Below are positions 8,627 through 17,672 of a stretch of 64,000 nucleotides of DNA, one piece after another. Every line of letters begins with the position of its first letter. Position 1 is the first letter of the stretch. The translations under genes and the position numbers were made by a program. Origin of the DNA: Streptomyces phaeolivaceus (GTDB lineage Bacteria; Actinomycetota; Actinomycetes; Streptomycetales; Streptomycetaceae); contig NZ_CP045096.1 in the NCBI RefSeq assembly GCF_009184865.1, forward strand, positions 2,728,001 through 2,792,000. The letters are read 5' to 3'. The notes beneath the pieces are model-generated. The model saw nothing but the letters and a program-made list of their open reading frames with translations, was not told the origin of the DNA and searched no databases.

Positions 8627-8870
8627 GGCCGCACCTCCTCGGTGGTCGACGGTGGACGGGTTGGTGGTGCGGACGGGTCCGGTGTTGCCGACAACTCGCC
8701 TGTCGTGGACGAGTCCGGTGCGGCGGGCGGATGGTTCCGCGCCGTCGGCTTCACGCCGGAATTCCGAAAAGCCCCAGGTAGGCCACTGGTAAGGCGAGTT
8801 GGGGCGCTGCTGGCACGGCGCTCGTACCTCCTCGGATGCCCTGGGGCGTCGACTGGTGAATGCGGAGGTC

Positions 8871-8901
8871 ATTGTGAGCGCTAACAATTCATGGCGGTCA
8901 A
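8871..8901 (-). promoter_or_regulatory. LacI-type operator overlapping the lacI promoter
   Basis: ATTGTGAGCGCTAACAAT (8871-8888) is a near-perfect palindrome around the central AGCGCT typical of LacI-family operators, and is very close to the E. coli lac operator. On the minus strand a -35-like TTGACC (8901-8896) stands 18-19 nt from TCACAAT inside the palindrome, so a repressor here would cover the -10. The implied transcript has a 5' leader of about 240 nt before the GTG at 8626. Confidence 0.6.
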
Positions 8902-8980
8902 GAGGGCTGCGTCAGGGAAGTCGTCACGGTTGAGTAACGCGCGGTTCACACAGGGCGCCGGGAGGCCGGGTCGGACATGC

Positions 8981-9018
8981 CGGAGCCCCCGGGCGATGAC
9001 CCCTGCCCGGGGGCTCCG
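8981..9018 (-). terminator. Terminator of the SCO2400-like gene
   Basis: A perfect 14-bp inverted repeat (8981-8994 with 9005-9018) and a 10-nt loop lie 15 bp after the stop codon at 9033. No U-tract follows, as usual for Streptomyces. Confidence 0.75.
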
Positions 9019-9032
9019 ACCTGCGGTTATCG

Positions 9033-9947
9033 CTACGAGCACCACCACAGGAACTGCTTGCAGGTCGCCGAGGGACTGGGCTCGGGAGCCGGCTCGTCGG
9101 CGGTCGGTTCGGTGGTCGGGGTGTCGGTGTCCTCGGGGCCGGCGGTGGGGTCCTGAGCCGTGGGGGCCGGGGTCGCGGAGGCGTCGGAGGCCGAGCGGTC
9201 CTTGGGCTTGTCCTCGTCCTCGGCGGCGTCCTCGTCCGCGGACTTCTCGGACTCGGAGGCCGACGGGGAGGCCGACTTGTCCGGCTTCTTCCCGTCCTTC
9301 CCGGCGTCGTCGGCGGTGCCGGAGCCGTCGCCGGCGTCTTCGGCGCCGTCGGTCGTGGCCGACGGGGACACGTCGGAGACGTCGTCCACGACAGCCGCGC
9401 GGGGCTCCCGCGGGGGTGCCTCCATGCCGAGTTCGGCGAGGCTCAGTCCGGCCGCGGCGAGCAGCAACCCGGCTCCGGCCAGCAGCACGCGCCGGCGCCG
9501 ACGGCGATGGGCCGCGGCCTTGCGGTCGCGGCGTCCGGCCCGCGCGTTCCGGCCGAGCCCCCGGGACCGGGACCGGCGTCCGCCACCCGTGACCTCGGAG
9601 GCGTCGGGGGTGTCGGGGTCGGCGGGGGTGTCGGCCTCGTCGAGGGCGTCGGCGTCCTCGGGGGCACCGTCCTCGGCCGCACCGCCCCGGTCGGCGCGCT
9701 CCACCCGAGCGCCCCGGCCACGGCCACGGCCTCGCCCCCGGGCGCGGCGGCCACCGCTCGGCTCGCCGAAGGCGCCGGGGACGTCGCCGGCATCACCCCC
9801 GGCCGGGCCGTCGCGTTCGTCCGGGGCCATGTCGTCCCGGGCGGCCGACGCGTCCGCGTGGGCCCGGCATTCTTCGGCCGACGCGCCGCACCCCGAGCAG
9901 GAGAGGGCGCCATTGAGGTGCCGTTGGCACGGGTGGCAGTAATCCAT
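9033..9947 (-). CDS. SCO2400-like zinc-finger/membrane protein
   Basis: A 304-residue protein of unknown function, found from memory in Streptomyces as the 'SCO2400 family'. The N-terminus has a cysteine cluster (CHPCQRHLNGALSCSGCG, residues 4-21) that should bind zinc. A long Gly/Arg/Asp-rich region follows, then a basic stretch (HRRRRRRVLLAG) leading into one transmembrane helix near the middle. A low-complexity Ser/Asp/Glu/Pro/Thr-rich tail ends in CKQFLWWCS. The topology suggests a cytosolic zinc finger and an extracellular disordered arm closed by a possible disulfide. It has its own terminator and diverges from the dehydratase gene. Confidence 0.75.
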   Translation of the reverse strand: MDYCHPCQRHLNGALSCSGCGASAEECRAHADASAARDDMAPDERDGPAGGDAGDVPGAFGEPSGGRRARGRGRGRGRGARVERADRGGAAEDGAPEDADALDEADTPADPDTPDASEVTGGGRRSRSRGLGRNARAGRRDRKAAAHRRRRRRVLLAGAGLLLAAAGLSLAELGMEAPPREPRAAVVDDVSDVSPSATTDGAEDAGDGSGTADDAGKDGKKPDKSASPSASESEKSADEDAAEDEDKPKDRSASDASATPAPTAQDPTAGPEDTDTPTTEPTADEPAPEPSPSATCKQFLWWCS

Positions 9948-10113
9948 GACGCCGGAAGATTATGTTCCGCAGCGGTGACGTTCCCGGGTGGGCCCGTGAA
10001 GGTTGTGTGGGGGCCTCGTGGACCGGCCCGCCGGGCGCGGTACGGTCCGGATCATTTGCGCGCGATCCCGGCCATCGCCGCCATCGACGCGAAACCGTTG
10101 TGCGTTCGACCCA

Positions 10114-10142
10114 TTGACACTCCGACCGGGTCGTCCTTACTG
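10114..10142 (+). promoter_or_regulatory. Promoter of the sugar-acid catabolic genes
   Basis: TTGACA (10114-10119) and TTACTG (10137-10142) with 17 nt between them form a good housekeeping-type promoter. Transcription would begin near 10149, just at the edge of the palindromic repeats at 10153-10180. Confidence 0.6.
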
Positions 10143-10152
10143 TCGCGACCAG

Positions 10153-10180
10153 CATTTCGAACGAGCGACGAAATTTCGAA
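10153..10180. promoter_or_regulatory. Candidate tandem operator of the dehydratase gene
   Basis: ATTTCGAA occurs twice (10154-10161 and 10173-10180), 19 bp apart centre to centre. The second copy lies in GACGAAATTTCGAA, which matches 12 of 14 positions of the palindrome shared with the other sugar genes. Placed at about +5 to +30, a bound protein would block the promoter just upstream. Confidence 0.6.
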
Positions 10181-10205
10181 CAGACCACAGAGGACAGGGA
10201 GTACC

Positions 10206-11363
10206 GTGCGCATCACGGGAATCAGCACGCACGTGGTCGGGACGCCGTGGCGAAACCTGACCTACGTCCTGGTGCACACCGACGAGGGGCTCACCGGCGT
10301 CGGCGAGACCCGCATGCTGGGCCACACCGACGCGCTGCTCGGCTATCTGCACGAGGCGAAGACCAACCACATTCTCGGCTCCGACCCGTTCGCTGTCGAG
10401 GATCTCGTCAAGCGGATGAAGTACGGCGACTACGGCCGGGCCGGCGAGATCGTGATGTCCGGCATCGCCGTCATCGAGATGGCCTGCTGGGACATCAAGG
10501 GCAAGGCCCTCGGCGTGCCGGTCTGGCAGCTGCTCGGCGGCAAGGTCACCGACAAGGTCAAGGCGTACGCCAACGGCTGGTACACCACCGAGCGCACCCC
10601 CGAGGCCTACCACAAGGCGGCGAAGGGGGTCATCGAGCGCGGTTACAAGGCGCTCAAGATCGACCCCTTCGGGACCGGCCACTTCGAGCTGGACCACGAG
10701 CAGAGCCTGTACGCGGTCTCCCTGATCGAGGCCGTGCGCGACGCCATCGGGCCGGACGCCGAGCTGATGCTGGAGATGCACGGCCGGTTCTCGCCCTCGA
10801 CCGCCGTGCGGCTCGCCAAGGACCTGGCGCCCTTCAAGCCCGCGTGGCTGGAGGAGCCGTGCCCGCCGGAGAACCTGAAGGCGCTGGAGAAGGTCGCCGC
10901 CAAGGTGGACATCCCGGTGGCCACCGGTGAGCGCATCCACGACCGGATCGAGTTCCGGGAGCTCTTCGAGAGCCAGGCCGTGGACATCATCCAGCCCGAT
11001 GTCGGCCACATCGGCGGCATCTGGGAGACCCGCAAGCTGGCCGCGACCGCCGAGACCCACTACACGCTGGTCGCGCCGCACAACGTGGGCGGTCCGGTGC
11101 TCACCGCGGCCTCCCTCCAGGTCGGCTTCACCTCCCCGAACTTCAAGATCCTGGAGCACTTCAACGACTTCGCGGACGCGGAGATCAAGAAGATCGTCTC
11201 GGGTGCGCCGGAGGTCATCGACGGCTACTTCCACCTCTCCGACAAGCCCGGCCTCGGGGTCGAGCTGGACGTGGACGCGGCGGCGGAGTTCCCGCAGCAG
11301 CAGGCCCGGTTCGACCTGTGGGCCGAGGGCTGGGAGCAGCGCAAGCCCAAGGGGACCGAGTGA
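10206..11363 (+). CDS. Mandelate racemase/enolase-superfamily acid-sugar dehydratase
   Basis: A 385-residue enolase-superfamily protein with the N-terminal capping domain (TDEGLTGVGE) and a TIM barrel. Barrel motifs: YKALKIDPFG (strand 2), LMLEMHGRFS (first metal ligand), WLEEPCPPEN, PVATGERIHDR, IIQPDVGHIGG and APHNVGGP, which supplies the catalytic His. The overall pattern resembles DgoD-type aldonate dehydratases that yield 2-keto-3-deoxy sugar acids; the exact substrate (galactonate, fuconate, arabinonate or similar) is not readable. GTG 10206 follows an AGGGAG. It overlaps the dehydrogenase gene by four bases. Confidence 0.85.
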   Translation: MRITGISTHVVGTPWRNLTYVLVHTDEGLTGVGETRMLGHTDALLGYLHEAKTNHILGSDPFAVEDLVKRMKYGDYGRAGEIVMSGIAVIEMACWDIKGKALGVPVWQLLGGKVTDKVKAYANGWYTTERTPEAYHKAAKGVIERGYKALKIDPFGTGHFELDHEQSLYAVSLIEAVRDAIGPDAELMLEMHGRFSPSTAVRLAKDLAPFKPAWLEEPCPPENLKALEKVAAKVDIPVATGERIHDRIEFRELFESQAVDIIQPDVGHIGGIWETRKLAATAETHYTLVAPHNVGGPVLTAASLQVGFTSPNFKILEHFNDFADAEIKKIVSGAPEVIDGYFHLSDKPGLGVELDVDAAAEFPQQQARFDLWAEGWEQRKPKGTE

Positions 11364-12400
11364 GCGCCTCGCCCGACGCGGCCGACGCCGGCTCCCCGGC
11401 CGCCGCCGTCGTCATCGAGGCACCGGGCGAGCACCGGCTCGTCCCGCACGAGGCCCGGCGGCCGGAGGCCGGCGAGGCCCTGGTCCGGGTGCACGCCTCC
11501 GGGATCTGCGGCAGCGACCGCGAGGTCTTCCAGGGCAACCGGCCCGAGGGGTACGTCCGTTACCCCCTGACCCCGGGCCACGAGTGGTCCGGGACGGTCA
11601 CCGCCGTGGGTGCCGGTGTTCCTTCAACTCTTGTAGGGCGCAAGGTAGTTGGCGAGGGTTTCCGCAACTGCCAGGTCTGCGACCGCTGTCACGCGGGCGA
11701 GACCACGCTGTGCTCGGCCGGGTACGAGGAGACCGGGTTCACCCAGCCCGGCGCGATGGCCACGACCCTCACACTGCCCGCCCGTCTGCTGCACGTCCTG
11801 CCGGACGACGCGGATCTGACGGCGGCGGCGCTGCTGGAGCCGGCCGCGTGCATCGCCGCCGCCGCGCTCAAGGCGAACGCCGTCCCGGGCGAGCGGGTCG
11901 CCGTGGTGGGCACCGGAACGCTCGGCATGTTCGCCGTTCAGTTCTTGAAGGCGGCCTCCCCCGCCGAGCTGCTCGTCGTGGGCACCCGTCCGGACCGTGC
12001 GGAGCTGTCGAAGCGGTTCGGCGCCACGGACTTCCGTACCAAGGACCAGGAGCTGCCGGGCGACTTCGACGTCGTCATCGAGACCGCCGGGTCCGCGGAC
12101 GCGGCGCGCACGGCCGCCGCCCTGCTGCGGCGCGGCGGGCGGCTGGTCCTCACCGGCATCCCGGCGCCGGGCGCGGACGGGCTCGACCCGACGGATCTCG
12201 TCGTACGGCAGCTGGAGGTGCACACGGTGTTCGGCGCGGCGCCGGACGCCTGGGCGCACACCGTGCGGGTCTTCGGGGCCGGACTGCTGGACCCGCTGCC
12301 GCTCGTCACGCACGAGCTGCCGCTGGAGGAGTTCTCGCAGGCCATCGAGCTGGTGGGGTCGGGCGACCCGACCGTCGGAAAGGTCCTGCTGCGGCCATGA
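11360..12400 (+). CDS. Zinc-dependent alcohol/sugar dehydrogenase
   Basis: A 346-residue medium-chain dehydrogenase. The catalytic-zinc region reads ICGSDREVF and GHEWSGTV, and there is a structural-zinc-like set CQVCDRCHAGETTLC. The nucleotide-binding Rossmann motif appears as VAVVGTGTLGMFAVQFLKA. The family oxidises sugars or polyols with NAD(P)+. The start GTG 11360 overlaps the dehydratase stop (GTGA), so the two enzymes are made together. In this setting it could oxidise the sugar at C1 to a lactone, or act on another pathway intermediate; this is inference. Confidence 0.85.
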   Translation: MSASPDAADAGSPAAAVVIEAPGEHRLVPHEARRPEAGEALVRVHASGICGSDREVFQGNRPEGYVRYPLTPGHEWSGTVTAVGAGVPSTLVGRKVVGEGFRNCQVCDRCHAGETTLCSAGYEETGFTQPGAMATTLTLPARLLHVLPDDADLTAAALLEPAACIAAAALKANAVPGERVAVVGTGTLGMFAVQFLKAASPAELLVVGTRPDRAELSKRFGATDFRTKDQELPGDFDVVIETAGSADAARTAAALLRRGGRLVLTGIPAPGADGLDPTDLVVRQLEVHTVFGAAPDAWAHTVRVFGAGLLDPLPLVTHELPLEEFSQAIELVGSGDPTVGKVLLRP

Positions 12401-12414
12401 CACACCCCTGAGCC

Positions 12415-12456
12415 GTACGCCGGTACGGGGCACCTGACGACTTCGTACCGGCGTAC
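12415..12456 (+). terminator. Terminator-like hairpin after the dehydrogenase gene
   Basis: GTACGCCGGTACG (12415-12427) pairs perfectly with 12444-12456, giving a 13-bp stem with a 16-nt loop. It separates the two-gene dehydratase unit from the following gene, which has its own operator-like site. Confidence 0.65.
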
Positions 12457-12493
12457 ACCCAAGAGCTTTGTGCACCAAGAGCCGCGAACCTTG

Positions 12494-12507
12494 TCCGAAA
12501 TATCGAA
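12494..12507. promoter_or_regulatory. Candidate operator upstream of the U32-like gene
   Basis: TCCGAAATATCGAA matches 12 of 14 positions of TTCGAAATTTCGAA. It lies 25 bp before the GTG at 12533, in the region where RNA polymerase or the ribosome would load. Confidence 0.5.
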
Positions 12508-12532
12508 TCTGATCGCAGCAGAAGGACAGCTT

Positions 12533-13501
12533 GTGACCGACACCACCGCTCCGGCGCCGCGCCGACCCGGCGAGCAGGCCCTCGCCGCGCTCGGGCTGAA
12601 CGCACCCGCACTCGACCCTTCCGACGCCTCCCCGCACACCTTCCCCGAAGGCGGGCGCTGGCGCACCGAGGTGCCCTCCGTGGAGGGGCCCGAGGCGCTC
12701 GCCGTGGTCCTCAAGGAGGCCTCGCGGCTCGACGTACCGATCCACCGGATCAGCCAGGGCAGCGGTGTCTGGATGCTCACCGACGCCGAGATCACCGAGA
12801 TGGTGGAGGCGACGGCCGAGCGCGACATCGAGCTCTGCCTGTTCACCGGCCCGCGCGGCACCTGGGACATCGGCGGCTCCACCCGTACCGACTCCAAGGG
12901 CGCGGGCCTGCGGGCGCGCGGCCACGACGCGGTCGCCGGCTGCGTGGAGGACGCCGTGCGCGCGACCGAGCTGGGCGTCAAGTGCCTGCTCGTCGCCGAC
13001 GAGGGCGTGCTGTGGACGCTGCACAGGGCCCGCGTGGAGGGCATCCTGCCCGCCGACACGACCTTCAAGGTGTCGGCGCTGATCGGACCGGTCAACCCGA
13101 CCGCGTACGCCGTGTACGAGAACCTCGGCGGCGACTCGATCAACGTGCCCAGCGATCTGACGCTCGATCACCTCACGGAGATCCGGCGGGTGTCGGGGGC
13201 TCCGATGGACATGTACATCGAGGCACCGGACGACCTCGGCGGCTATGTGCGGATGTACGAGGTCGCCGAGCTGATCCGGCGCGGCGCGCCGATCTATCTG
13301 AAGTTCGGCCTGTCGAAGGCGCCCGGGATCTACCCCTACGGGCACCACATGCGCGACCTCACGCTGTCCACGGCCAAGGAGCGCGTACGGCGCGGTCGGC
13401 TCGCCCTGGACCTGCTCGCGCGGCACGGCGCGGACGGCGACATGGCGCCGCTCGGCTCGCGGCTGCCGGGCGCTTTGAAGCGATTCGGAACACCCGCTTA
13501 A
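12533..13501 (+). CDS. U32-like protein in a sugar-catabolic gene set
   Basis: A 322-residue protein. Related Streptomyces proteins are, as I recall, labelled 'peptidase' or 'U32 family peptidase', but nothing here proves peptidase activity. Visible segments fit an alpha/beta barrel: VPIHRISQGSGVWML, IELCLFTGPRGTWDIGG, GVKCLLVADEGV, FKVSALIGPVNPT, GGDSINVPSDL, APMDMYIEAPDD and IYLKFGLSKAPG. The start GTG 12533 has GAAGGA upstream. It sits between a dehydratase/dehydrogenase pair and a sugar transporter, so it may act on the dehydrated sugar acid (for example an aldolase or second dehydratase). That role is inference. Confidence 0.6.
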   Translation: MTDTTAPAPRRPGEQALAALGLNAPALDPSDASPHTFPEGGRWRTEVPSVEGPEALAVVLKEASRLDVPIHRISQGSGVWMLTDAEITEMVEATAERDIELCLFTGPRGTWDIGGSTRTDSKGAGLRARGHDAVAGCVEDAVRATELGVKCLLVADEGVLWTLHRARVEGILPADTTFKVSALIGPVNPTAYAVYENLGGDSINVPSDLTLDHLTEIRRVSGAPMDMYIEAPDDLGGYVRMYEVAELIRRGAPIYLKFGLSKAPGIYPYGHHMRDLTLSTAKERVRRGRLALDLLARHGADGDMAPLGSRLPGALKRFGTPA

Positions 13502-13651
13502 CACGCGCGCATAACGTTCCGGACAACTGGCTTCACAGACCAACACACGGTCGCACAGAATCCCCCACATCTTCTCTGGCGTCCTGTCGGCTCATGAAGC
13601 GCCGTCCCCGCCAGAACGTTCCAGGCCTTCAAGACATCAAGGATGATGATC

Positions 13652-14767
13652 ATGCGCAGTCGCCGAGCCGCACTCGCCGCCATAGCCTCCGCCGCGTCCC
13701 TGGCACTGACCCTGTCCGCGTGCGGCCAGAGCGGCTCGGGCGGCAGCGAGGAGAAGTCCTCGGGCAGCACCAAGGGCGCCACCATCGGTATCGCGATGCC
13801 GACCAAGTCCTCGGAGCGCTGGATCGCCGACGGCAAGAACGTCGTCGAGAACCTGGAGGCCAAGGGCTACAAGACCCAGCTGGTCTACGGCGAGGACCAG
13901 CCCGAGACCCAGGTCTCGCAGATCGAGACCCTGATCTCCCAGAACGTCAAGGCGCTGATCATCGCGGCGATCGACAACAAGTCGCTCGAAAACGTGCTCC
14001 AGCAGGCCAAGGAAGCGAACATCCCGGTCATCTCCTACGACCGGCTGATCCTCGGCAGCGAGAACGTCGACTACTACGCCTCCTTCGACAACACCAAGGT
14101 CGGCGAGCTCCAGGCCAACTACATTGTCGAGAAGCTGGGCCTCGCGGACGGCTCCAAGAAGGGCCCCTTCAACATAGAGCTGTTCGCCGGCTCCAACGAC
14201 GACAACAACACCAAGTACTTCTTCAACGGCGCGATGAGCGTGCTCCAGCCGTACATCGACGACAAGAAGCTCGTCGTCCAGTCCCAGCAGACCAAGCTCA
14301 CCCAGGTCACCACCCTGCGCTGGGACGGCGCCACCGCCCAGGGCCGCATGGACGACATCCTCACCGCCTCGTACAAGACCGAGAAGGTCGACGCGGTGCT
14401 CTCGCCGTACGACGGCATCTCCATCGGCATCCTGTCGGCGCTGAAGTCCGACGGCTACGGCACCAAGAGCAAGCCCCTGCCGGTCCTCACCGGCCAGGAC
14501 GCCGAGCTGGCCTCGGTGAAGTCGATCATCGCGGGCGACCAGACGCAGACTGTCTACAAGGACCTGCGTGAGCTGGCCAAGGTCACCTCGAACATGGTCG
14601 ACGCCGTGCTGAACGACAAGAAGGTCGAGACCAACGACACCACGACGTACGACAACGGCGCCAAGGTCGTCCCGGCCTACCTGCTGGAGCCGGTGAGCGT
14701 CGACAAGACCAACTACCAGAAGGTCCTCGTCGACGGCGGCTACTACACGGCCGACCAGCTCAAGTAA
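13652..14767 (+). CDS. chvE: Multiple-monosaccharide-binding lipoprotein, ChvE-like
   Basis: A 371-residue type 1 periplasmic binding protein with signal peptide and lipobox LSAC (Cys 24). The mature protein reads [46 protein letters not shown] and [11 protein letters not shown], which resembles the ChvE/XylF group that binds aldoses such as arabinose, galactose and glucose. Start ATG 13652 was preferred to ATG 13643 because AAGG then stands 9 nt upstream. The 150-bp gap before it probably holds its own promoter. It is the first gene of the gguAB-type transporter. Confidence 0.88.
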   Translation: MRSRRAALAAIASAASLALTLSACGQSGSGGSEEKSSGSTKGATIGIAMPTKSSERWIADGKNVVENLEAKGYKTQLVYGEDQPETQVSQIETLISQNVKALIIAAIDNKSLENVLQQAKEANIPVISYDRLILGSENVDYYASFDNTKVGELQANYIVEKLGLADGSKKGPFNIELFAGSNDDNNTKYFFNGAMSVLQPYIDDKKLVVQSQQTKLTQVTTLRWDGATAQGRMDDILTASYKTEKVDAVLSPYDGISIGILSALKSDGYGTKSKPLPVLTGQDAELASVKSIIAGDQTQTVYKDLRELAKVTSNMVDAVLNDKKVETNDTTTYDNGAKVVPAYLLEPVSVDKTNYQKVLVDGGYYTADQLK

Positions 14768-14799
14768 GCGTCGACCCTCACGGATTGGAAGGCACGACC

Positions 14800-16350
14800 A
14801 TGGCGGGACCCGTCCTGGAAATGCGCTCGATCGTCAAGACCTTTCCTGGTGTCAAAGCGCTGTCGGACGTCACACTGACCGTCCGTCAGGGCGAGGTCCA
14901 CGCCATCTGCGGTGAGAACGGCGCCGGAAAGTCGACCTTGATGAAGGTGCTCTCCGGCGTCCATCCGCACGGCAGCTACACGGGCGACATCCTCTTCGAG
15001 GGTGCGGCCTGCGAGTTCAAGGACATCCGGGCCAGCGAGCACCGCGGCATCGTCATCATCCACCAGGAGCTGGCGCTGGTGCCGTTCCTGTCGCTCGCGG
15101 AGAACATCTTCCTCGGCAACGAGCACGCCACGCGCGGGGTGATCAACTGGAACGACACCCTGCGGCACGCCAGTGAACTGCTGCGCCGGGTGGGTCTCGA
15201 CGACCACCCGGAGACCCGCGTCGCCGACATCGGCGTGGGCAAGCAGCAGCTCGTGGAGATCGCGAAGGCGCTGTCGAAGAAGGTCAAGCTGCTCATCCTC
15301 GATGAGCCGACCGCCGCGCTGAACGACGAGGACAGCGGCAAACTCCTCGATCTGATCCTGGAGTTGAAGAACCAGGGCATCACCTCGATCATCATCTCCC
15401 ACAAGCTCAACGAGATCCGGAAGGTCGCCGACTCGGTGACGATCATCCGCGACGGGAAGTCGATCGAGACCCTCGATGTGCAGGCCGCGGAGACCACCGA
15501 GGACCGGATCATCTCCGGCATGGTCGGCCGCGACCTCGACCACCGCTTCCCCGAGCGCACCCCGCACGAGCCGGAGGCGGGCTCGGCCCCGGCCCTGGAG
15601 ATCCGCGGCTGGACCGTGACCCACCCGATCGACCAGCAGCGCAAGGTCGTCGACGATGTGTCGATCAGCGTCAGGCGCGGGGAGATCGTCGGTATCGCGG
15701 GCCTGATGGGCGCCGGCCGCACCGAACTCGCGATGAGCGTCTTCGGGCGGACCTACGGCCGGTACGCGGGCGGCACGCTCCTCAAGGACGGCACCGAGAT
15801 CCGTACCAAGTCGGTCGCCGAGGCGATCGGGCACGGCATCGCGTACGTCACCGAGGACCGCAAGCACTACGGCCTCAACCTCATCGACACCATCAACCGG
15901 AACATCTCGCTGACCGCCCTGAACAAGGTCTCCCGGCGCGGTGTGGTCGACGAGCACGAGGAGCGGCAGGTCGCCGAGCGGTACCGCAAGTCCATGAACA
16001 TCAAGGCGCCGACCGTCTTCGAGCCGGTGGGCAAGCTGTCCGGCGGCAACCAGCAGAAGGTCGTCCTCAGCAAGTGGATCTTCGCGGGTCCCGATGTGCT
16101 GATCCTGGACGAGCCGACGCGCGGTATCGACGTCGGCGCCAAGTACGAGATCTACACGGTCATCGACAAGCTGGCCGCTGAGGGCAAGGCGGTCGTCTTC
16201 ATCTCCTCCGAGCTGCCGGAACTGCTCGGGATGTGCGACCGCATCTACACGATGGCCGCAGGGCGGCTGACCGGCGAGTTCCCGCGTGCCGAGGCCACGC
16301 AGGAATCGCTGATGCGTCAGATGACGAAGGACAAAGAGGTAACCCGATGA
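14800..16350 (+). CDS. gguA: Sugar ABC transporter ATP-binding protein, GguA/MmsA-like
   Basis: A 516-residue double nucleotide-binding ATPase. First half: Walker [10 protein letters not shown] (38-46), the Q-loop region [25 protein letters not shown] and [11 protein letters not shown]. Second half: degenerate [34 protein letters not shown] and [18 protein letters not shown] 14800 was chosen because GGAAGG precedes it; TTG 14785 is possible. It follows the binding protein by 32 bp and overlaps the permease gene by four bases. Confidence 0.9.
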   Translation: MAGPVLEMRSIVKTFPGVKALSDVTLTVRQGEVHAICGENGAGKSTLMKVLSGVHPHGSYTGDILFEGAACEFKDIRASEHRGIVIIHQELALVPFLSLAENIFLGNEHATRGVINWNDTLRHASELLRRVGLDDHPETRVADIGVGKQQLVEIAKALSKKVKLLILDEPTAALNDEDSGKLLDLILELKNQGITSIIISHKLNEIRKVADSVTIIRDGKSIETLDVQAAETTEDRIISGMVGRDLDHRFPERTPHEPEAGSAPALEIRGWTVTHPIDQQRKVVDDVSISVRRGEIVGIAGLMGAGRTELAMSVFGRTYGRYAGGTLLKDGTEIRTKSVAEAIGHGIAYVTEDRKHYGLNLIDTINRNISLTALNKVSRRGVVDEHEERQVAERYRKSMNIKAPTVFEPVGKLSGGNQQKVVLSKWIFAGPDVLILDEPTRGIDVGAKYEIYTVIDKLAAEGKAVVFISSELPELLGMCDRIYTMAAGRLTGEFPRAEATQESLMRQMTKDKEVTR

Positions 16351-17591
16351 GCACGGATGTGACCGCCAAGAGCCCGGCCCCCGCGCCGCCCGGCAAGAGC
16401 GGGGGTGCGGCGGGCGGAGGTCTGCTCCAGCTGATGCTGGACGGCATGCAGCGCAACATGCGGCAGTACGGCATGCTGATCGCGCTCGGCCTGATCGTGG
16501 CGTTCTTCGCCGTGATGACCGACGGCGACTCGCTGCTGCCGCGCAACGTCTCCAACCTGGTGCTGCAGAACAGCTACGTCCTGGTCCTCGCGATCGGCAT
16601 GATGCTGGTCATCGTCGCGGGCCACATCGACCTGTCGGTCGGCTCGTTGACCGCTTTCGTCGGCGCACTCGCGGCCGTGCTGACCGTGCAGTACGACATC
16701 GCGTGGCCCGTCGCCCTAGTGCTCTGCCTCCTCGCGGGCGCGGTGGCGGGTGCGATCCAAGGGTTCTTCATCGCGTATCTCGGCATACCGTCGTTCATCG
16801 TCACCCTCGCCGGGATGCTGACCTTCCGCGGTGTGACGGAGATCCTCCTGGAGGGGCAGACCCTCGGTCCCTTCCCGGAGGGGCTCAACAAGATGGGCAA
16901 CGGCTTCCTCCCGGCGGTCGGCCCGGAGACCAATTACCACAACCTCACCCTGCTGCTCGGCCTCGTCCTGATCACCTTCATCGTGATCCAGGAGGTCCGG
17001 GGCCGGAAGCGCCAGCAGGAGTTCTCGCTCGACCAGTTGCCGACCAACCTCTTCATGCTCAGGCTCCTCGCGATCGTCGCCGCCCTGACGGTCGTCACCC
17101 TGCTGCTCGCCAGCTACAACGGTGCGCCCATCGTGCTGATCATCCTCGGCCTGCTGGTGGTCGGTTACGGCTACGTCATGCGCAACTCCGTCTTCGGCCG
17201 GCACATCTACGCGATCGGCGGCAACCTGCCGGCGGCCAAGCTGTCCGGTGTCAAGGACAAGCGGGTCACCTTCTACGTCTTCCTGAACATGGGCGTGCTC
17301 GCGGCCCTGGCGGGTCTGGTGGTCGCCGGCCGCCTCGACGCGGCCGGACCGAAGGCGGGTCTGAACTACGAACTGGAGGCGATCGCCTCCGCGTTCATCG
17401 GTGGCGCGTCCATGAGCGGCGGTGTCGGGACCGTCCTCGGCGCGATCATCGGCGGTCTCGTCCTCGGTGTGCTGAACAACGGTATGAACCTCCTCGGCGT
17501 CGGCTCCGACTGGAAGCAGGTCATCAAGGGCCTGGCCCTGCTGGCGGCGGTCGGGTTCGACGTCTGGAACAAGCGCAAGTCCGGTTCGTAG
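16347..17591 (+). CDS. gguB: Sugar ABC transporter permease, GguB/MmsB-like
   Basis: A 414-residue BPD_transp_2 permease, longer than RbsC (about 320), as usual for the GguB/XylH group. The extra length is a hydrophilic insert around [19 protein letters not shown] in the middle. The family motif [17 protein letters not shown] and the C-terminal [15 protein letters not shown] are clear. ATG 16347 overlaps the ATPase stop (ATGA). A single permease gene suggests a homodimeric channel, unlike the YtfT/YjfF pair. Confidence 0.9.
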   Translation: MSTDVTAKSPAPAPPGKSGGAAGGGLLQLMLDGMQRNMRQYGMLIALGLIVAFFAVMTDGDSLLPRNVSNLVLQNSYVLVLAIGMMLVIVAGHIDLSVGSLTAFVGALAAVLTVQYDIAWPVALVLCLLAGAVAGAIQGFFIAYLGIPSFIVTLAGMLTFRGVTEILLEGQTLGPFPEGLNKMGNGFLPAVGPETNYHNLTLLLGLVLITFIVIQEVRGRKRQQEFSLDQLPTNLFMLRLLAIVAALTVVTLLLASYNGAPIVLIILGLLVVGYGYVMRNSVFGRHIYAIGGNLPAAKLSGVKDKRVTFYVFLNMGVLAALAGLVVAGRLDAAGPKAGLNYELEAIASAFIGGASMSGGVGTVLGAIIGGLVLGVLNNGMNLLGVGSDWKQVIKGLALLAAVGFDVWNKRKSGS

Positions 17592-17672
17592 AAGAACACT
17601 TCGAGTGTCGTCGGGTCCCGCCTGCCACGAGCTCGCGGGGCCCGGCGGTCTTTCCCGAGAGGAGGCAGACCG

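Noticed and set aside
9507..10205. Upstream in-frame extension of the acid-sugar dehydratase
   Set aside because: The frame is open for 233 codons before GTG 10206 but crosses the promoter, the operators and the antisense SCO2400-like gene. GTG 10206 has a ribosome-binding site and gives the family's usual length.
12415..12456. Inverted repeat considered as an operator
   Set aside because: The 13-bp arms with a 16-nt loop, right after a stop codon, fit a terminator better. The operator-like motif is the separate site at 12494.
11624..13570. 648-codon minus-strand open frame across the dehydrogenase and U32-like genes
   Set aside because: It spans two well-supported plus-strand genes and a terminator hairpin, and shows no domain.
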